From JALZAQ01 sp038253885 (GTDB taxonomy: Bacteria; Gemmatimonadota; Gemmatimonadetes; Gemmatimonadales; Gemmatimonadaceae), in contig JBBSGP010000016.1 in NCBI GenBank assembly GCA_038253885.1, positions 1-64,000 of the forward strand: a stretch of 64,000 bases of DNA, given 5' to 3'. Below, in pieces: positions 42,419 to 50,873 of this stretch (its first letter is position 1; every line of letters begins with the position of its first letter). The notes under the pieces are model-generated. The model ran no database searches. It was not told the DNA's origin and was given only the letters and a program-made list of their open reading frames with translations. Position numbers and translations under genes: made by a program.

Positions 42419-43291
42419 CTAGCGACTGCGCCGGATGGAAGCGCTCGCGACGGGCATGATACCGCTGGATGCGTGGGCGCCGTTGCCGTTCGGTGCGGAA
42501 GCATCGCCGAGACGGACGCCCGCACCGTGAGCCGGGGCATGGAGTCTCTCTTCTAGCCGGCCGATGTCGGCTATGACAAGGCCGTTTCCGTCGCGCTCGA
42601 TCAGCCCCTCGGCCGCGAGACGACCCAGCACGAGAGAGATGGACTCGCGCGTCGCTCCCACCAGCTCGCCCAGGAGTCGTCGCGGAACGAAGATCGGTCC
42701 CGCCGCGCCTCCTCCCCCGGTCTCCGCTGCGGTACAGCCACGGCTCTCGCCGATCCGCAGCAGAGCGACGATCAGACGCTGCTCGACGGTCAGCGTGGCG
42801 TGCTGGCCCAGCTTGTCGAGTAGGGCGGTGCGCTCGGCGACGAGCTGGCGGATCAGGCTCAGCGCGATCGCCGGCTGTTCGCGCAGCAGCGCGCTGAAGC
42901 GAGCGCTACTCAGATGGAGCGTCTCGCTCTCCTCCTCGGCACGGGCACTGCTGGAGTAGCAAGCTTTGTCCTGTAGCCCCTCGCTGCCGAACGTCTCCCC
43001 CGATGTCGCTACCCACGGCACGAAGCTGCGACTGCTCCCGACAAAGTTCCGCAGCACGATCTGGCCGCGGAGAACGATGAACACGCCGTTGGCTGCCATC
43101 CTCCGCTCGTACACCGCAAAGCCCGCGGGCCAGGTCGTCCGCGCCCCGTACTTCGCGATCGCCTCGCACTGCTCCCGAGGCAGGCGCGCGATCCGCTCCA
43201 GCTGTCCATTGAGCACGATATGCAATCCCTCGCTGCGCCCCTCGACGTCGGTCGCGCGACCCGCGCCACTCGTCCCCAGGACCATCGGCAT
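42419..43291 (-). CDS. Crp/Fnr-family transcriptional regulator
   Basis: The protein has about 290 residues with an N-terminal cyclic-nucleotide-binding-like barrel (LHIVLNGQLERIARLPREQ ... GVFIVLRGQIVLRNF) and a C-terminal winged helix (LLGELVGATRESISLVLGRL, then AAEGLIE). The ligand-binding residues of true cAMP sites are not evident, so the signal is unknown. The start is uncertain. I prefer ATG 43291, because the earlier ATG at 43387 lies inside a perfect palindrome that looks like an operator. The extreme C-terminus is a low-complexity Ala/Gly/Ser tail. Confidence 0.85.
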   Translation of the reverse strand: MPMVLGTSGAGRATDVEGRSEGLHIVLNGQLERIARLPREQCEAIAKYGARTTWPAGFAVYERRMAANGVFIVLRGQIVLRNFVGSSRSFVPWVATSGETFGSEGLQDKACYSSSARAEEESETLHLSSARFSALLREQPAIALSLIRQLVAERTALLDKLGQHATLTVEQRLIVALLRIGESRGCTAAETGGGGAAGPIFVPRRLLGELVGATRESISLVLGRLAAEGLIERDGNGLVIADIGRLEERLHAPAHGAGVRLGDASAPNGNGAHASSGIMPVASASIRRSR

Positions 43292-43349
43292 CCACCGGAA
43301 GCCGCGGGCGGCTCCATCCTTGGGTCCGCTTGGGACTCTATTGCAACGT

Positions 43350-43387
43350 GCGTGCAAGCACGCCGTCATGGTACGCCAGCGTACCAT
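43350..43387. promoter_or_regulatory. Two perfect inverted repeats upstream of the Crp-like gene
   Basis: GCGTGC-AA-GCACGC (43350-43363) is followed five bases later by ATGGTACGC-CA-GCGTACCAT (43368-43387). Both are perfect dyads with two-base centres and neither is followed by T. They sit 60-95 bp before the preferred start of the regulator gene. They look like operators, possibly for autoregulation. Confidence 0.55.
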
Positions 43388-43411
43388 CGACGCGAGCCGG
43401 CCGCGGCCCGT

Positions 43412-43801
43412 TCAGCGGGTCGGCGGAGGTGTCCTCGGATAGATGGGAGTGCGCTCCGGCTTCTTGAAGGTGTCGGCGCGGGGTTCGCCGGGCTTGTGAC
43501 GCAGCGTGGGACCGCGCGACGCACGGGTGGTGTTGTCGAGCCCGTGATCCACCTGATCCGGTCGGGCGGCGGAGCGGGCACGGCGAGCGGACTGGCTCGT
43601 GCTGTCCCGCATTCCCGCGCTGCTGTCTGCCGGCCCCGTCGCGGGAGAGGCGGTCGCCGACAAGCTGTCAGTGGCAGATGCAGCAGATGCGCCTCGCCGC
43701 TTGCTGCAGTTCGCGAGCGGTTGCGACATCAGCAGCACGAGGCAGAGCCAGATCCTTCGGCGCACGCGGCCTCCAGGAGAAGCAGGTGATGGCGGCACCA
43801 T
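43412..43801 (-). CDS. Putative small lipoprotein (129 aa)
   Basis: The N-terminus has a basic start, a hydrophobic core and a lipobox (LANC, Cys near residue 32). The mature part is low-complexity, rich in Ala, Ser, Thr, Arg and Pro, ending in a Pro-rich tail (PRTPPPTR). There are no recognisable domains. It lies between the peptidase and regulator genes on the same strand. The reading frame could be over-predicted in this GC-rich DNA, but the signal peptide argues for a real gene. Confidence 0.5.
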   Translation of the reverse strand: MVPPSPASPGGRVRRRIWLCLVLLMSQPLANCSKRRGASAASATDSLSATASPATGPADSSAGMRDSTSQSARRARSAARPDQVDHGLDNTTRASRGPTLRHKPGEPRADTFKKPERTPIYPRTPPPTR

Positions 43802-43862
43802 GTGGCCCCGTCTCCCTCAGTACGCTCCAGGGCTGCACCTCGTTCGGGTTGTTTCGCGATGG

Positions 43863-45965
43863 CTACCGGGTCGGCGTCGTTGCGATGGCCGAAGTGGCGG
43901 ACGCGAGCGCCGCGGTGCCGGCGTCGAACCGCGATGCGAGATCGGCGATCTCACGTTCCACGAGGGCGCGATCGCCCGCCCGCACAGCCTCGTTCACCGA
44001 CGGGAAAACCATCGTCGCGTAACCGTTGTCCTCGTCCGATGCATAGATGAGGTTGCGATACCAGGGCCTCGTGCGAAGCCCCTGTCCACGCGTGAGCGCC
44101 CGCTCCACCTGGAGGAGCGACGTGTTCGCGCGCGCCGCCGTTGCCGGCGTGCCGGCGGCGAGTGCCGCATCCCTCGCCGCCGCCCAGGACGACGCCGCTC
44201 GCTCCATGCGGTCGATGGCCGAACCAAGCGCCGACGACGTCACACCCCACTTTCGTTCGGCGAGCAGGCGGTCGAGCGGCGCGAGATAGCGCCTCATCGT
44301 CCGGGCGTATTCCACGTAGTCGTACGGCAGCAGCTCCGCGTTGGCGAGTCGAAGCACCATTGCCGCGCCGAGCCGACCGGCGGTCGCGTGGTACGCAAAA
44401 CCCGGATCCCCGAACGCTTCCATCCAGTGATACGAGTCATAGAACGAATGGTACACGCCGCCCGGTCCGCCGAATCCCCAGTCGGATATCGGGATTCCGA
44501 GATGGTTGTAGAAGCCCGCGAAATCCGATCCCCCGCCAGGATCACCCATCGGCGGCTCCATGCTGTCCGCCACCGCCGACGTGCGGCGCCACACGTCGTA
44601 CACGCTCCCTTTGCCGCTGGGGTCCGGTACCTCTTTGGCCACGTCGCGGAGTGTAGCGCGGAGCGAGGGCGAGCCACCACCGCCAAACGATGGGCCTCCG
44701 GCTGCCACGTCCTGATTCAGGTAGGCCACCGCACCGCGGCCCAGGCGCAGAGAGTCGTCCTCGACGTATTCCGTTGAGCCGACCAACCCCCATTCCTCGG
44801 CATCCCACGTCGCGAAGATGATGGTGCGCCGGGGACGCATTCCTGCCTTGACCTGTTCCGCGATGCTCCGGGCGGCTTCGAGCACGCTCACGGTACCGCT
44901 GACGTTGTCGGCCGCGCCCGGTCCCCAACCATCGCGATGCCCGCCGATGATCACGTACTGGTCCGGAAGCTCGCTGCCACGGACGATGCCGAAGGTATCC
45001 CAGATCTGCTTGAGCGCGTTGCGCGCCGTGTCGCTCTGCACGACCATGTGCGCGGCGACCGGGCCGGGACCGATGTGGTAGCGGAAGGGGAGGCCTCCCT
45101 GCCACGCCTGAGGAATTCGTCCGCCGCGCAATCCACGCAGCAGCTCGGCGGCGTTGCCATACCCGATCGGTATGACGGGGATGCGAGGGACATCGAGCTT
45201 GTCGGCTGTCAGGCGCCTCACACCCGGTCGGCTGGGCCACCCCGGCGTGCTCGGATCGCCGTTGCCATTGAACACGCTGCCTCGTTGCACGCCCTGGGGC
45301 GGGCGCATCGGACCGTCCGGATAGACATCGCCCCGCGCAAAGCCGTCATCCTGCGGATCGCTGTAGATGATCAACCCCAGCGCACCGTGCCTCTCCGCCT
45401 CGCGAGCCTTTATCCCCCGGAATGACCGCCCGTAACGCGTCACGGCGATCTTTCCCCTGACCGAGATCCCGAGCGTATCGAGCTGCGCATAATCCTCGAT
45501 CAGTCCGTAGTTCACGTAGACGATCTGCGCGGTGACGTCGCCCGTGCCGCTCGTTCCGTTCGCGATCACTGCCTCAGGAGTCGTCATCGCCGTGCTGTCA
45601 CCGGCCACGGGCCCTTCCATCAGCCTGAAGGCGAGCGTGTCCGGCGCCACGCGAGAGAGGCCGATCGTCGTGGTGTGCGGCATCCAGACTTCGTACGCCC
45701 GCACTTCCGTCTCGAGGCCCCACGACTTCATCCGCTCGATCACGAGGTCCCGGGTCCATGCCTGCGCCGGCGTTCCCGCGATGTGCGTCGTGTGCGACAG
45801 GGCGCGGGAGAGTGCCGACGCTGCGGCCGGTTCGGGCCGCTTGATCGCGTCAGCTTCAGCGGCACGCTCGCGCGCAGCGGGCTGCGGCGAGTACCCGGTG
45901 AGGGATTGTGCGCGCACCGAGGCGGCCGAGCTGAACAGAACGACGAGGGAGAACAGTCGGCGCAT
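43863..45965 (-). CDS. M28 metallopeptidase, glutamate carboxypeptidase II-like
   Basis: The 700-residue protein has a signal peptide (cleaved near VRAQ), a protease-associated domain inserted at about 125-290, a catalytic M28 domain and a C-terminal TfR-like dimerisation domain (about 580-690). The di-zinc ligands are in place: His and Asp in GGHRDGWGPGAADN, Glu pair in WDAEEWGL, Asp in YLNQDV and His in YHSFYDSYHW. It probably removes acidic residues from peptides in the periplasm. It heads the minus-strand region of secreted hydrolases together with the phosphatase and amidohydrolase genes. Confidence 0.95.
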   Translation of the reverse strand: MRRLFSLVVLFSSAASVRAQSLTGYSPQPAARERAAEADAIKRPEPAAASALSRALSHTTHIAGTPAQAWTRDLVIERMKSWGLETEVRAYEVWMPHTTTIGLSRVAPDTLAFRLMEGPVAGDSTAMTTPEAVIANGTSGTGDVTAQIVYVNYGLIEDYAQLDTLGISVRGKIAVTRYGRSFRGIKAREAERHGALGLIIYSDPQDDGFARGDVYPDGPMRPPQGVQRGSVFNGNGDPSTPGWPSRPGVRRLTADKLDVPRIPVIPIGYGNAAELLRGLRGGRIPQAWQGGLPFRYHIGPGPVAAHMVVQSDTARNALKQIWDTFGIVRGSELPDQYVIIGGHRDGWGPGAADNVSGTVSVLEAARSIAEQVKAGMRPRRTIIFATWDAEEWGLVGSTEYVEDDSLRLGRGAVAYLNQDVAAGGPSFGGGGSPSLRATLRDVAKEVPDPSGKGSVYDVWRRTSAVADSMEPPMGDPGGGSDFAGFYNHLGIPISDWGFGGPGGVYHSFYDSYHWMEAFGDPGFAYHATAGRLGAAMVLRLANAELLPYDYVEYARTMRRYLAPLDRLLAERKWGVTSSALGSAIDRMERAASSWAAARDAALAAGTPATAARANTSLLQVERALTRGQGLRTRPWYRNLIYASDEDNGYATMVFPSVNEAVRAGDRALVEREIADLASRFDAGTAALASATSAIATTPTR

Positions 45966-45994
45966 GGCTACGACTCGATCGAGAGAGACAGCTG

Positions 45995-46564
45995 TCAGTC
46001 CTTGGGCGTCACCCGGCGGCTCCCGTCGGAGCGCCGGCGCTCGCTCGAGCCATCGCGCCGTTCGAGCCCGCGACCTCGCAGCATATCCAGCTCGGGGCGG
46101 TAGTAGCCGCGCAGAGTGTAGCCAACGGCATCGTCCACCAACGCCTCGAGTCGCTCCATGACGTCGCGGCAGACCTCCTCACCGTACCCCTGACGCGACA
46201 GCACCTCTGAGCACGCCCGCTTGATCGCATTCCATTCATCCGCCAGCGCCAGGATCGGAATGTTGTCCTCGCGGCGAAGGCTGCCGTGCTCCTGGGCGAT
46301 CTGCTCCTTGAGGGCGTCATCGACGTGCGATGCGCCACTCTTCGCCAGGCGCAGCAGATCGGGAAGAATCTTGGGAATGGAATCGAGCAGGCGGTCCATG
46401 GGAAGTGCGGCCCACGGCTGAGGGCGCATCAGCGTGCGCCACTCGCCGATGACCTCGTCGAGCTCTCCCAGAAGAACGTCGAACGGCGTCTCGCCGCCGA
46501 ACGCATCGCGCGCGCCGTGATGCCGGCTGTCGGCGGTGTTTTCCGAGCCCGGAAGGCTGAACAT
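45995..46564 (-). CDS. Helical RsbRD_N-like protein (189 aa)
   Basis: ATG 46564 begins MFSLPGSENT. The protein is all-helical and resembles the N-terminal domain of RsbR/RsbRD-type stress sensors (QEHGSLRREDNIPILALADE, then WNAIKRA, and ERLEALVDDAVGYTL). No STAS, kinase or output domain is attached; the C-terminus is a charged tail. It could be a stand-alone sensor or partner of a stressosome-like complex (inference). It lies 29 bases upstream of the M28 peptidase gene on the same strand. Confidence 0.55.
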   Translation of the reverse strand: MFSLPGSENTADSRHHGARDAFGGETPFDVLLGELDEVIGEWRTLMRPQPWAALPMDRLLDSIPKILPDLLRLAKSGASHVDDALKEQIAQEHGSLRREDNIPILALADEWNAIKRACSEVLSRQGYGEEVCRDVMERLEALVDDAVGYTLRGYYRPELDMLRGRGLERRDGSSERRRSDGSRRVTPKD

Positions 46565-46697
46565 GGGGACGAACCTCGTGTCGCGCCGATCCCGTACGGC
46601 GGGCGAATCCGGCGACAGGAACGGTTGCAGGGGGGAGGGGGAGGTGCGCCAAGACAGTAATGCGTGGAGCGCGGCCGGACAAGCGATATCTCGGCTA

Positions 46698-47330
46698 TCA
46701 TTCGCCGTCTTCGTACTCCTGCAACGCGCCGTCGATCGCCCGGCGCAGCCGATTCTCCCGGTCCGGACCCTCCGGGACGCCCGCCGCGATGAGCGAGAAC
46801 TGCTCGACCATCTCGCGCGAGAGAAAGGGCTCGGGATCCTGGACCCCGAGATCGCCAAGCGCGTGCCGAGCGAGCTCCCGCAGCGCCGATCGAGTCGCTG
46901 GCGCGAGCCCGGACAGCGAGAGAGGATCCACCAGCCGCGGCATCACCCACTCGGCGCGGCGCAGCGGGGCATCCCGCAGAGCCGTCAGCGGCGCCAGCGT
47001 CGCCACGAAGGAACCCGGTGTGTGCTCGCGGAAACTTTCGATCACGCCGCGTCGCCGGAGCGACACGAGCCGCTTCGCGACCGCAGCGCGCACGACCGAG
47101 ATTCCCTCGTAGCTCTGATTCCCGCGGCCGGTAATGATGAGAACCTGGCCTGCGTGCGCGACCTGGCGCTCGCGCAGCCACGCATCGACTCGCTGGATCG
47201 CGTCCGCCGCGGTGGGGAGCGACGCCCGCAGATTCAGCGTACGCTCGCGGCCGAACTCCGCCTCATCGAGCGCTCGCCGCAGAGCGTCGCCCGGCTTGTC
47301 GCCTCGCTTCCGGTATCGGTCCCGCACCAC
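46698..47330 (-). CDS. Smr-like domain protein (210 aa)
   Basis: Residues about 30-115 fit the Smr (small MutS-related) fold: a TLNLRASLPTAADAIQRVDA helix-strand start, VLIITGRGNQS (in place of HGKG), VVRAAVAKRL and a final strand SFVATLAP. Smr domains nick branched DNA or cleave RNA. The canonical LDLHG and HGxG motifs are altered (NLR and TGRG), so activity is uncertain. The C-terminal half is helical and unknown. It lies nine bases after the phosphatase gene on the same strand. Confidence 0.65.
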   Translation of the reverse strand: MVRDRYRKRGDKPGDALRRALDEAEFGRERTLNLRASLPTAADAIQRVDAWLRERQVAHAGQVLIITGRGNQSYEGISVVRAAVAKRLVSLRRRGVIESFREHTPGSFVATLAPLTALRDAPLRRAEWVMPRLVDPLSLSGLAPATRSALRELARHALGDLGVQDPEPFLSREMVEQFSLIAAGVPEGPDRENRLRRAIDGALQEYEDGE

Positions 47331-47339
47331 CGGGCCAGC

Positions 47340-48941
47340 CTACCGGATGGCCGCGCGGAGCACGCGGCCATCAAGCCGGTCGGCGGGGATCACGTGAGCG
47401 ACCCACGCCAGGGTCGGAGCCATATCGACGACGCGAGCGAATTCCGCGTAGCGTCCCGGACGAAAAGGCGGTCCGTAGAAGATCACCGGAACGTGGGTGT
47501 CATAGTCGTGCGGCGTGCCATGCTCGGCATACTTCACGTTACCCCACACGCTGTACGGAGTGAGCGTCGCCACGTACTCCACTGGCAGATCGGGAGACAG
47601 CATGTGCAGCCACCGCCGGGCAATCGGATTGCTCGCGCTGTCGCGCGCGAGAGCGCCCACCCGGTCCACCCGGAGCACGCCGGGTCGGCGGCGCAGCGCG
47701 GCGACCAGGGGATCGATCACAACGTCCGGCTCGACGCCGGCGCGGCGAAAGCTCTCACGGCGAACGAACAGCATGCCGTCCTCGAGATTCAGCGCGGTGC
47801 TGTCGATCCCGCGCTCGACGAGCGCGGTCCGCGCACGGTGCAGGAGATCGCCCGCCTCCACATGCCCCGCACGACGGTGCGTCTGCGCGGTGTACAGCTC
47901 GGGAAAGGGCGCCACCCCATGATCGGCGGTGAGCGCGACCACGATCTTCGCCGAGTCGCGCGCGGCATACAGCGAATCGAAGAAGATACCGAGCATCCGA
48001 TCCACACGGATGACCTGGTCGTGAAGCTCACGGGAGTCGGGACCGTAGCGATGGCCGATCGCATCGGTGGTCGAGAGGGAGATCGCGAGAATGTCGGTCT
48101 GCGGCCCGGCACCCAGCTCGAGCTGCCGCAGGCCGGCGAAAGCGAAAGCCAGCGTCACCTCGTCCATGAACGGGTATTCGGGGAGAACGCGCGCCGCCTG
48201 CGAGCTGTCGGCGGGCACACGATGCGGAAAGACCACGTCGGTTCCGTCATTCTCGATCGAAACGCTGTCGGGCTCGTGATAGGCACTGTCTGGCAGAGAC
48301 AGCGTCCAGGCGGCGCCGGCGAAACGTTGGGGAAGGTGACGGTCGTTGAACGCCCGAACCCACGCGGGCAGCGTATCCGCGTAGTAGAGGCTCGATGTGA
48401 AGCGCCCATTGGCCGCATACCAGAAGACGCTCTGATGAGCGCGGCCGAGCGGCAGAATTGCTCCTCGATCCTTCCGCGACACGGAGAGCGCACGGCTGCG
48501 CGGATCGGTGATCCGGAGCCAGTCGATGAGCGTTCCGCCCCGAAAGCGGAACGGAGAGGCACCAGGTCCGGGGGCGCCATCGAGCAATGGCGACTGCGGA
48601 TCCTGCACGCCAGCGCTGTTGCGCGAGATGCCGGTGCTGCTCGGAAAGCGCCCCGACATCGTGCTGGCGTGCCCCGGCGCCGTCTCGGTCACCGCGTGAT
48701 CCTGGTGCGCGTTCGTGAACACGGCACCCCCGCGCGCCAGCCGTGACAGCCCTCCGGCAAGCTGCCCTCGAAAGCGATCGATGTACTCCCCTCGCATCTG
48801 ATCGACGGTGAGAAAGACAACGAGTGTCGGCGCTGGTCCGACGGCCGACGTACGCGGCGGTGCGGCAGGGGCACCCCGCGCCTGCGCATGCACGGGATAC
48901 GCGAGGAGCAGAGCGGACAGGGCAGCGAGACAACGCGTCAT
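47340..48941 (-). CDS. Secreted alkaline phosphatase-superfamily enzyme (PafA-like)
   Basis: The 533-residue protein has a signal peptide (cleaved near PVHAQA). The nucleophile Thr is in HAVTETAPGHAS, and the Zn ligands are the Asp of VVFLTVDQMRGEY, Asp and His in STTDAIGHRYGPDS, the Asp-His pair of LTADHGVAP and the late His in EHGTPHDYDTHVP. This is the PafA type with a Thr nucleophile. It hydrolyses phosphate monoesters in the periplasm. It is followed by the Smr-like gene on the same strand. Confidence 0.93.
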   Translation of the reverse strand: MTRCLAALSALLLAYPVHAQARGAPAAPPRTSAVGPAPTLVVFLTVDQMRGEYIDRFRGQLAGGLSRLARGGAVFTNAHQDHAVTETAPGHASTMSGRFPSSTGISRNSAGVQDPQSPLLDGAPGPGASPFRFRGGTLIDWLRITDPRSRALSVSRKDRGAILPLGRAHQSVFWYAANGRFTSSLYYADTLPAWVRAFNDRHLPQRFAGAAWTLSLPDSAYHEPDSVSIENDGTDVVFPHRVPADSSQAARVLPEYPFMDEVTLAFAFAGLRQLELGAGPQTDILAISLSTTDAIGHRYGPDSRELHDQVIRVDRMLGIFFDSLYAARDSAKIVVALTADHGVAPFPELYTAQTHRRAGHVEAGDLLHRARTALVERGIDSTALNLEDGMLFVRRESFRRAGVEPDVVIDPLVAALRRRPGVLRVDRVGALARDSASNPIARRWLHMLSPDLPVEYVATLTPYSVWGNVKYAEHGTPHDYDTHVPVIFYGPPFRPGRYAEFARVVDMAPTLAWVAHVIPADRLDGRVLRAAIR

Positions 48942-48966
48942 GTTTATCGGGTTGGGTCGGACTAAT

Positions 48967-50751
48967 CTATCGCCGCGGGAGCAGCTCGGCGCGGCCGTAG
49001 AGCGCTCCCCCGCGCATCACCATCCGCACCAGACGTGCATTCGCGATGTCGGCCCGGGGATCGCCGTCGAGCACCACGAAATCGGCCCGCTTCCCGGCGA
49101 CGATCGATCCGAGATCCCGGTCGCGCCGCATGGCCCGCGCGGCGACGAGCGTCGTCGAGGCCAACACGTCCGCCGCCGGCATTCCGGCGCGCTGCATCGC
49201 CTCCATCTCGCGGTAGAGACTCGGCCCGTGAGCCGTGCCCGGGTTGCCGGCATCCGTCCCCGTGGCGACCCCGATGCCAGCCGCGCGTAGTCGGACGAGA
49301 TTGCGATCCATCGTCGCACGCTGCCTGTCCCATACGCCGCTCTGCACCGCCTCCGCCTGGCGCACGCGCCGCTCTTGCGGGAGCACCGTCTCGAGGCGCG
49401 CTCGTGTGGCCGCGTCCACGCACGTCAGCGGATAGCGAGCGTCGGGAGAACGGCCGAGAAAGACATCGGCGTATCCCTCACGCACGGTGAGGGTGGGAAT
49501 CACGATGGCTCCGTTGCTCCTCGCCAGACCGATGAACTCATCATCCACGTCGACGTCATCCACGCTGTGTACCAGCACCGTCGCGCCGGCGCGCAGGGCG
49601 TCCTTGGCCGCCTGGAGCTGGGTCGCATGAACGATCAGCGGGAGCCCGGATTTTTGCGCTTCATCCCCGGCAGCGAGAAGCAGCGTGCGCATACGCGCTT
49701 GCGCCGAATCGTTGAGCTGGATGTACCAGACCTTGATCGCGCTCGAGCCCGCCCGCGCGAGCGCGCGCACGGAGGCGCGCACAGTCGAGTCGTCCTTCAT
49801 GTAGAGGAACTGCCGCATCTGAGGCAGGTTCAGCCAGTGGTCCACGGTCGAGAGCAGTGGTCCGGCGGCCACCACCCGGGGCGCGTCCAACGCCGCCTCG
49901 TGCGCCCGCGCCATAGCGAGAGTCCACGGATATCCCCCCACATCGAACACGGCCGTGACACCGCTGCAGAGGTAGGCCCGATCGAAATGCTCCGGGTGCC
50001 GCTGAAGTGCCGGAATCACCGAGTCGTACGGATAACGGTCGCGCACATCCAGCGCATCGGGACGTCCATCCACCCAGCCCGTCTGCGAGTAGTGCACGTG
50101 GGCATCGATCAGTCCGGGTATCACCCATGCGCCGTCAGCGTGCACGACCTCCATGCTCGGCGGTGGCGTGCAGTCGCGCCCGACCGCTCCCGCGCACACG
50201 ATCCGGCCATCGCGTACGATCACGACAGCGTTGGGAATCGATGCCGCACCCGGGTTCACGAGCGTCGCGCCGACGAGGGCGACGGGCGGGGGTGACGCGC
50301 CGGTTGGCAGCCCGAATGCCGTGCTCACTCCGATCTTCCAGCCAGCGGGAGTGTTCACGAACACGCGCTCGGAGATTCCCTCGCTGGTGACACCGCTCTG
50401 CGTCACCCGATAGTGGTAAGTACCGTACATCACGCCGGGCGCGACCGGGAATAGTCTCAGGTCGCGGGCGACGAGTGTATCTGGCCACGTACTGTCACGC
50501 CGCGCCGACCAGCCAGCAAAGCCGGGGTCGACGCCGCCCGGGCCGTTTCGGACCAGCGCTTCCGTCTGTAGGTAGTAAGAGAGATAGCGCTCCCGATCGC
50601 GCTTGTGGATCGCGTCCACGTTTCCCTCGAACACGCGGCGTACGGCTGCGCTGTCGCCCACTCCCGCCGGTACGGGAGCCGGCGGCGAGGACGGTCTGCA
50701 GCCCGCCACCAGGATGGCTGTCAGCAACGCTGGACGTATCGCGGGGCTCAT
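48967..50751 (-). CDS. Amidohydrolase with N-terminal NTF2-like domain, lipoprotein
   Basis: The 594-residue protein has a lipobox (LVAGC), an NTF2/SnoaL-like domain (about 35-150, AAVRRVFEGNVDAIHKRDRE), then an imidazolonepropionase/prolidase-like amidohydrolase with DAHVHYS, Lys in SAIKVWYI, HATQ, HSVDD and GTDAGNPG. The metal-binding set is complete, so hydrolysis of a cyclic amide or dipeptide is expected. The substrate is unknown. The ATG at 50751 has GGAGAG upstream and a TATCAT -10-like element further back. The gene lies 25 bases upstream of the phosphatase gene. Confidence 0.9.
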   Translation of the reverse strand: MSPAIRPALLTAILVAGCRPSSPPAPVPAGVGDSAAVRRVFEGNVDAIHKRDRERYLSYYLQTEALVRNGPGGVDPGFAGWSARRDSTWPDTLVARDLRLFPVAPGVMYGTYHYRVTQSGVTSEGISERVFVNTPAGWKIGVSTAFGLPTGASPPPVALVGATLVNPGAASIPNAVVIVRDGRIVCAGAVGRDCTPPPSMEVVHADGAWVIPGLIDAHVHYSQTGWVDGRPDALDVRDRYPYDSVIPALQRHPEHFDRAYLCSGVTAVFDVGGYPWTLAMARAHEAALDAPRVVAAGPLLSTVDHWLNLPQMRQFLYMKDDSTVRASVRALARAGSSAIKVWYIQLNDSAQARMRTLLLAAGDEAQKSGLPLIVHATQLQAAKDALRAGATVLVHSVDDVDVDDEFIGLARSNGAIVIPTLTVREGYADVFLGRSPDARYPLTCVDAATRARLETVLPQERRVRQAEAVQSGVWDRQRATMDRNLVRLRAAGIGVATGTDAGNPGTAHGPSLYREMEAMQRAGMPAADVLASTTLVAARAMRRDRDLGSIVAGKRADFVVLDGDPRADIANARLVRMVMRGGALYGRAELLPRR

Positions 50752-50833
50752 CGGCTCTCCGGTCGAAGACGTCCTATGATAATCCTCGCCCGGCCGCGCG
50801 GGGAGCTGTCCACGCCGCCCGAGGGAGCACGGA

Positions 50834-50863
50834 TCGGGAGTGGGCGCGCTGGCCCACTCCCGA
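50834..50863 (-). terminator. Hairpin after the ferritin-like operon
   Basis: A perfect 12-bp stem (TCGGGAGTGGGC with GCCCACTCCCGA) and a six-base loop lie ten bases after the stop of the ferritin-like gene. There is no U-tract, so termination efficiency is uncertain. Confidence 0.6.
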
Positions 50864-50873
50864 CCCGTATGTC

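Noticed and set aside
43292..43387. Longer N-terminus for the Crp-like regulator from ATG 43387
   Set aside because: The ATG lies within a perfect operator-like palindrome and the added residues are not conserved-looking.
46536..48746. A 736-codon plus-strand frame opposite the Smr-like and phosphatase genes
   Set aside because: It mirrors minus-strand genes with clear motifs and shows no protein family signal.
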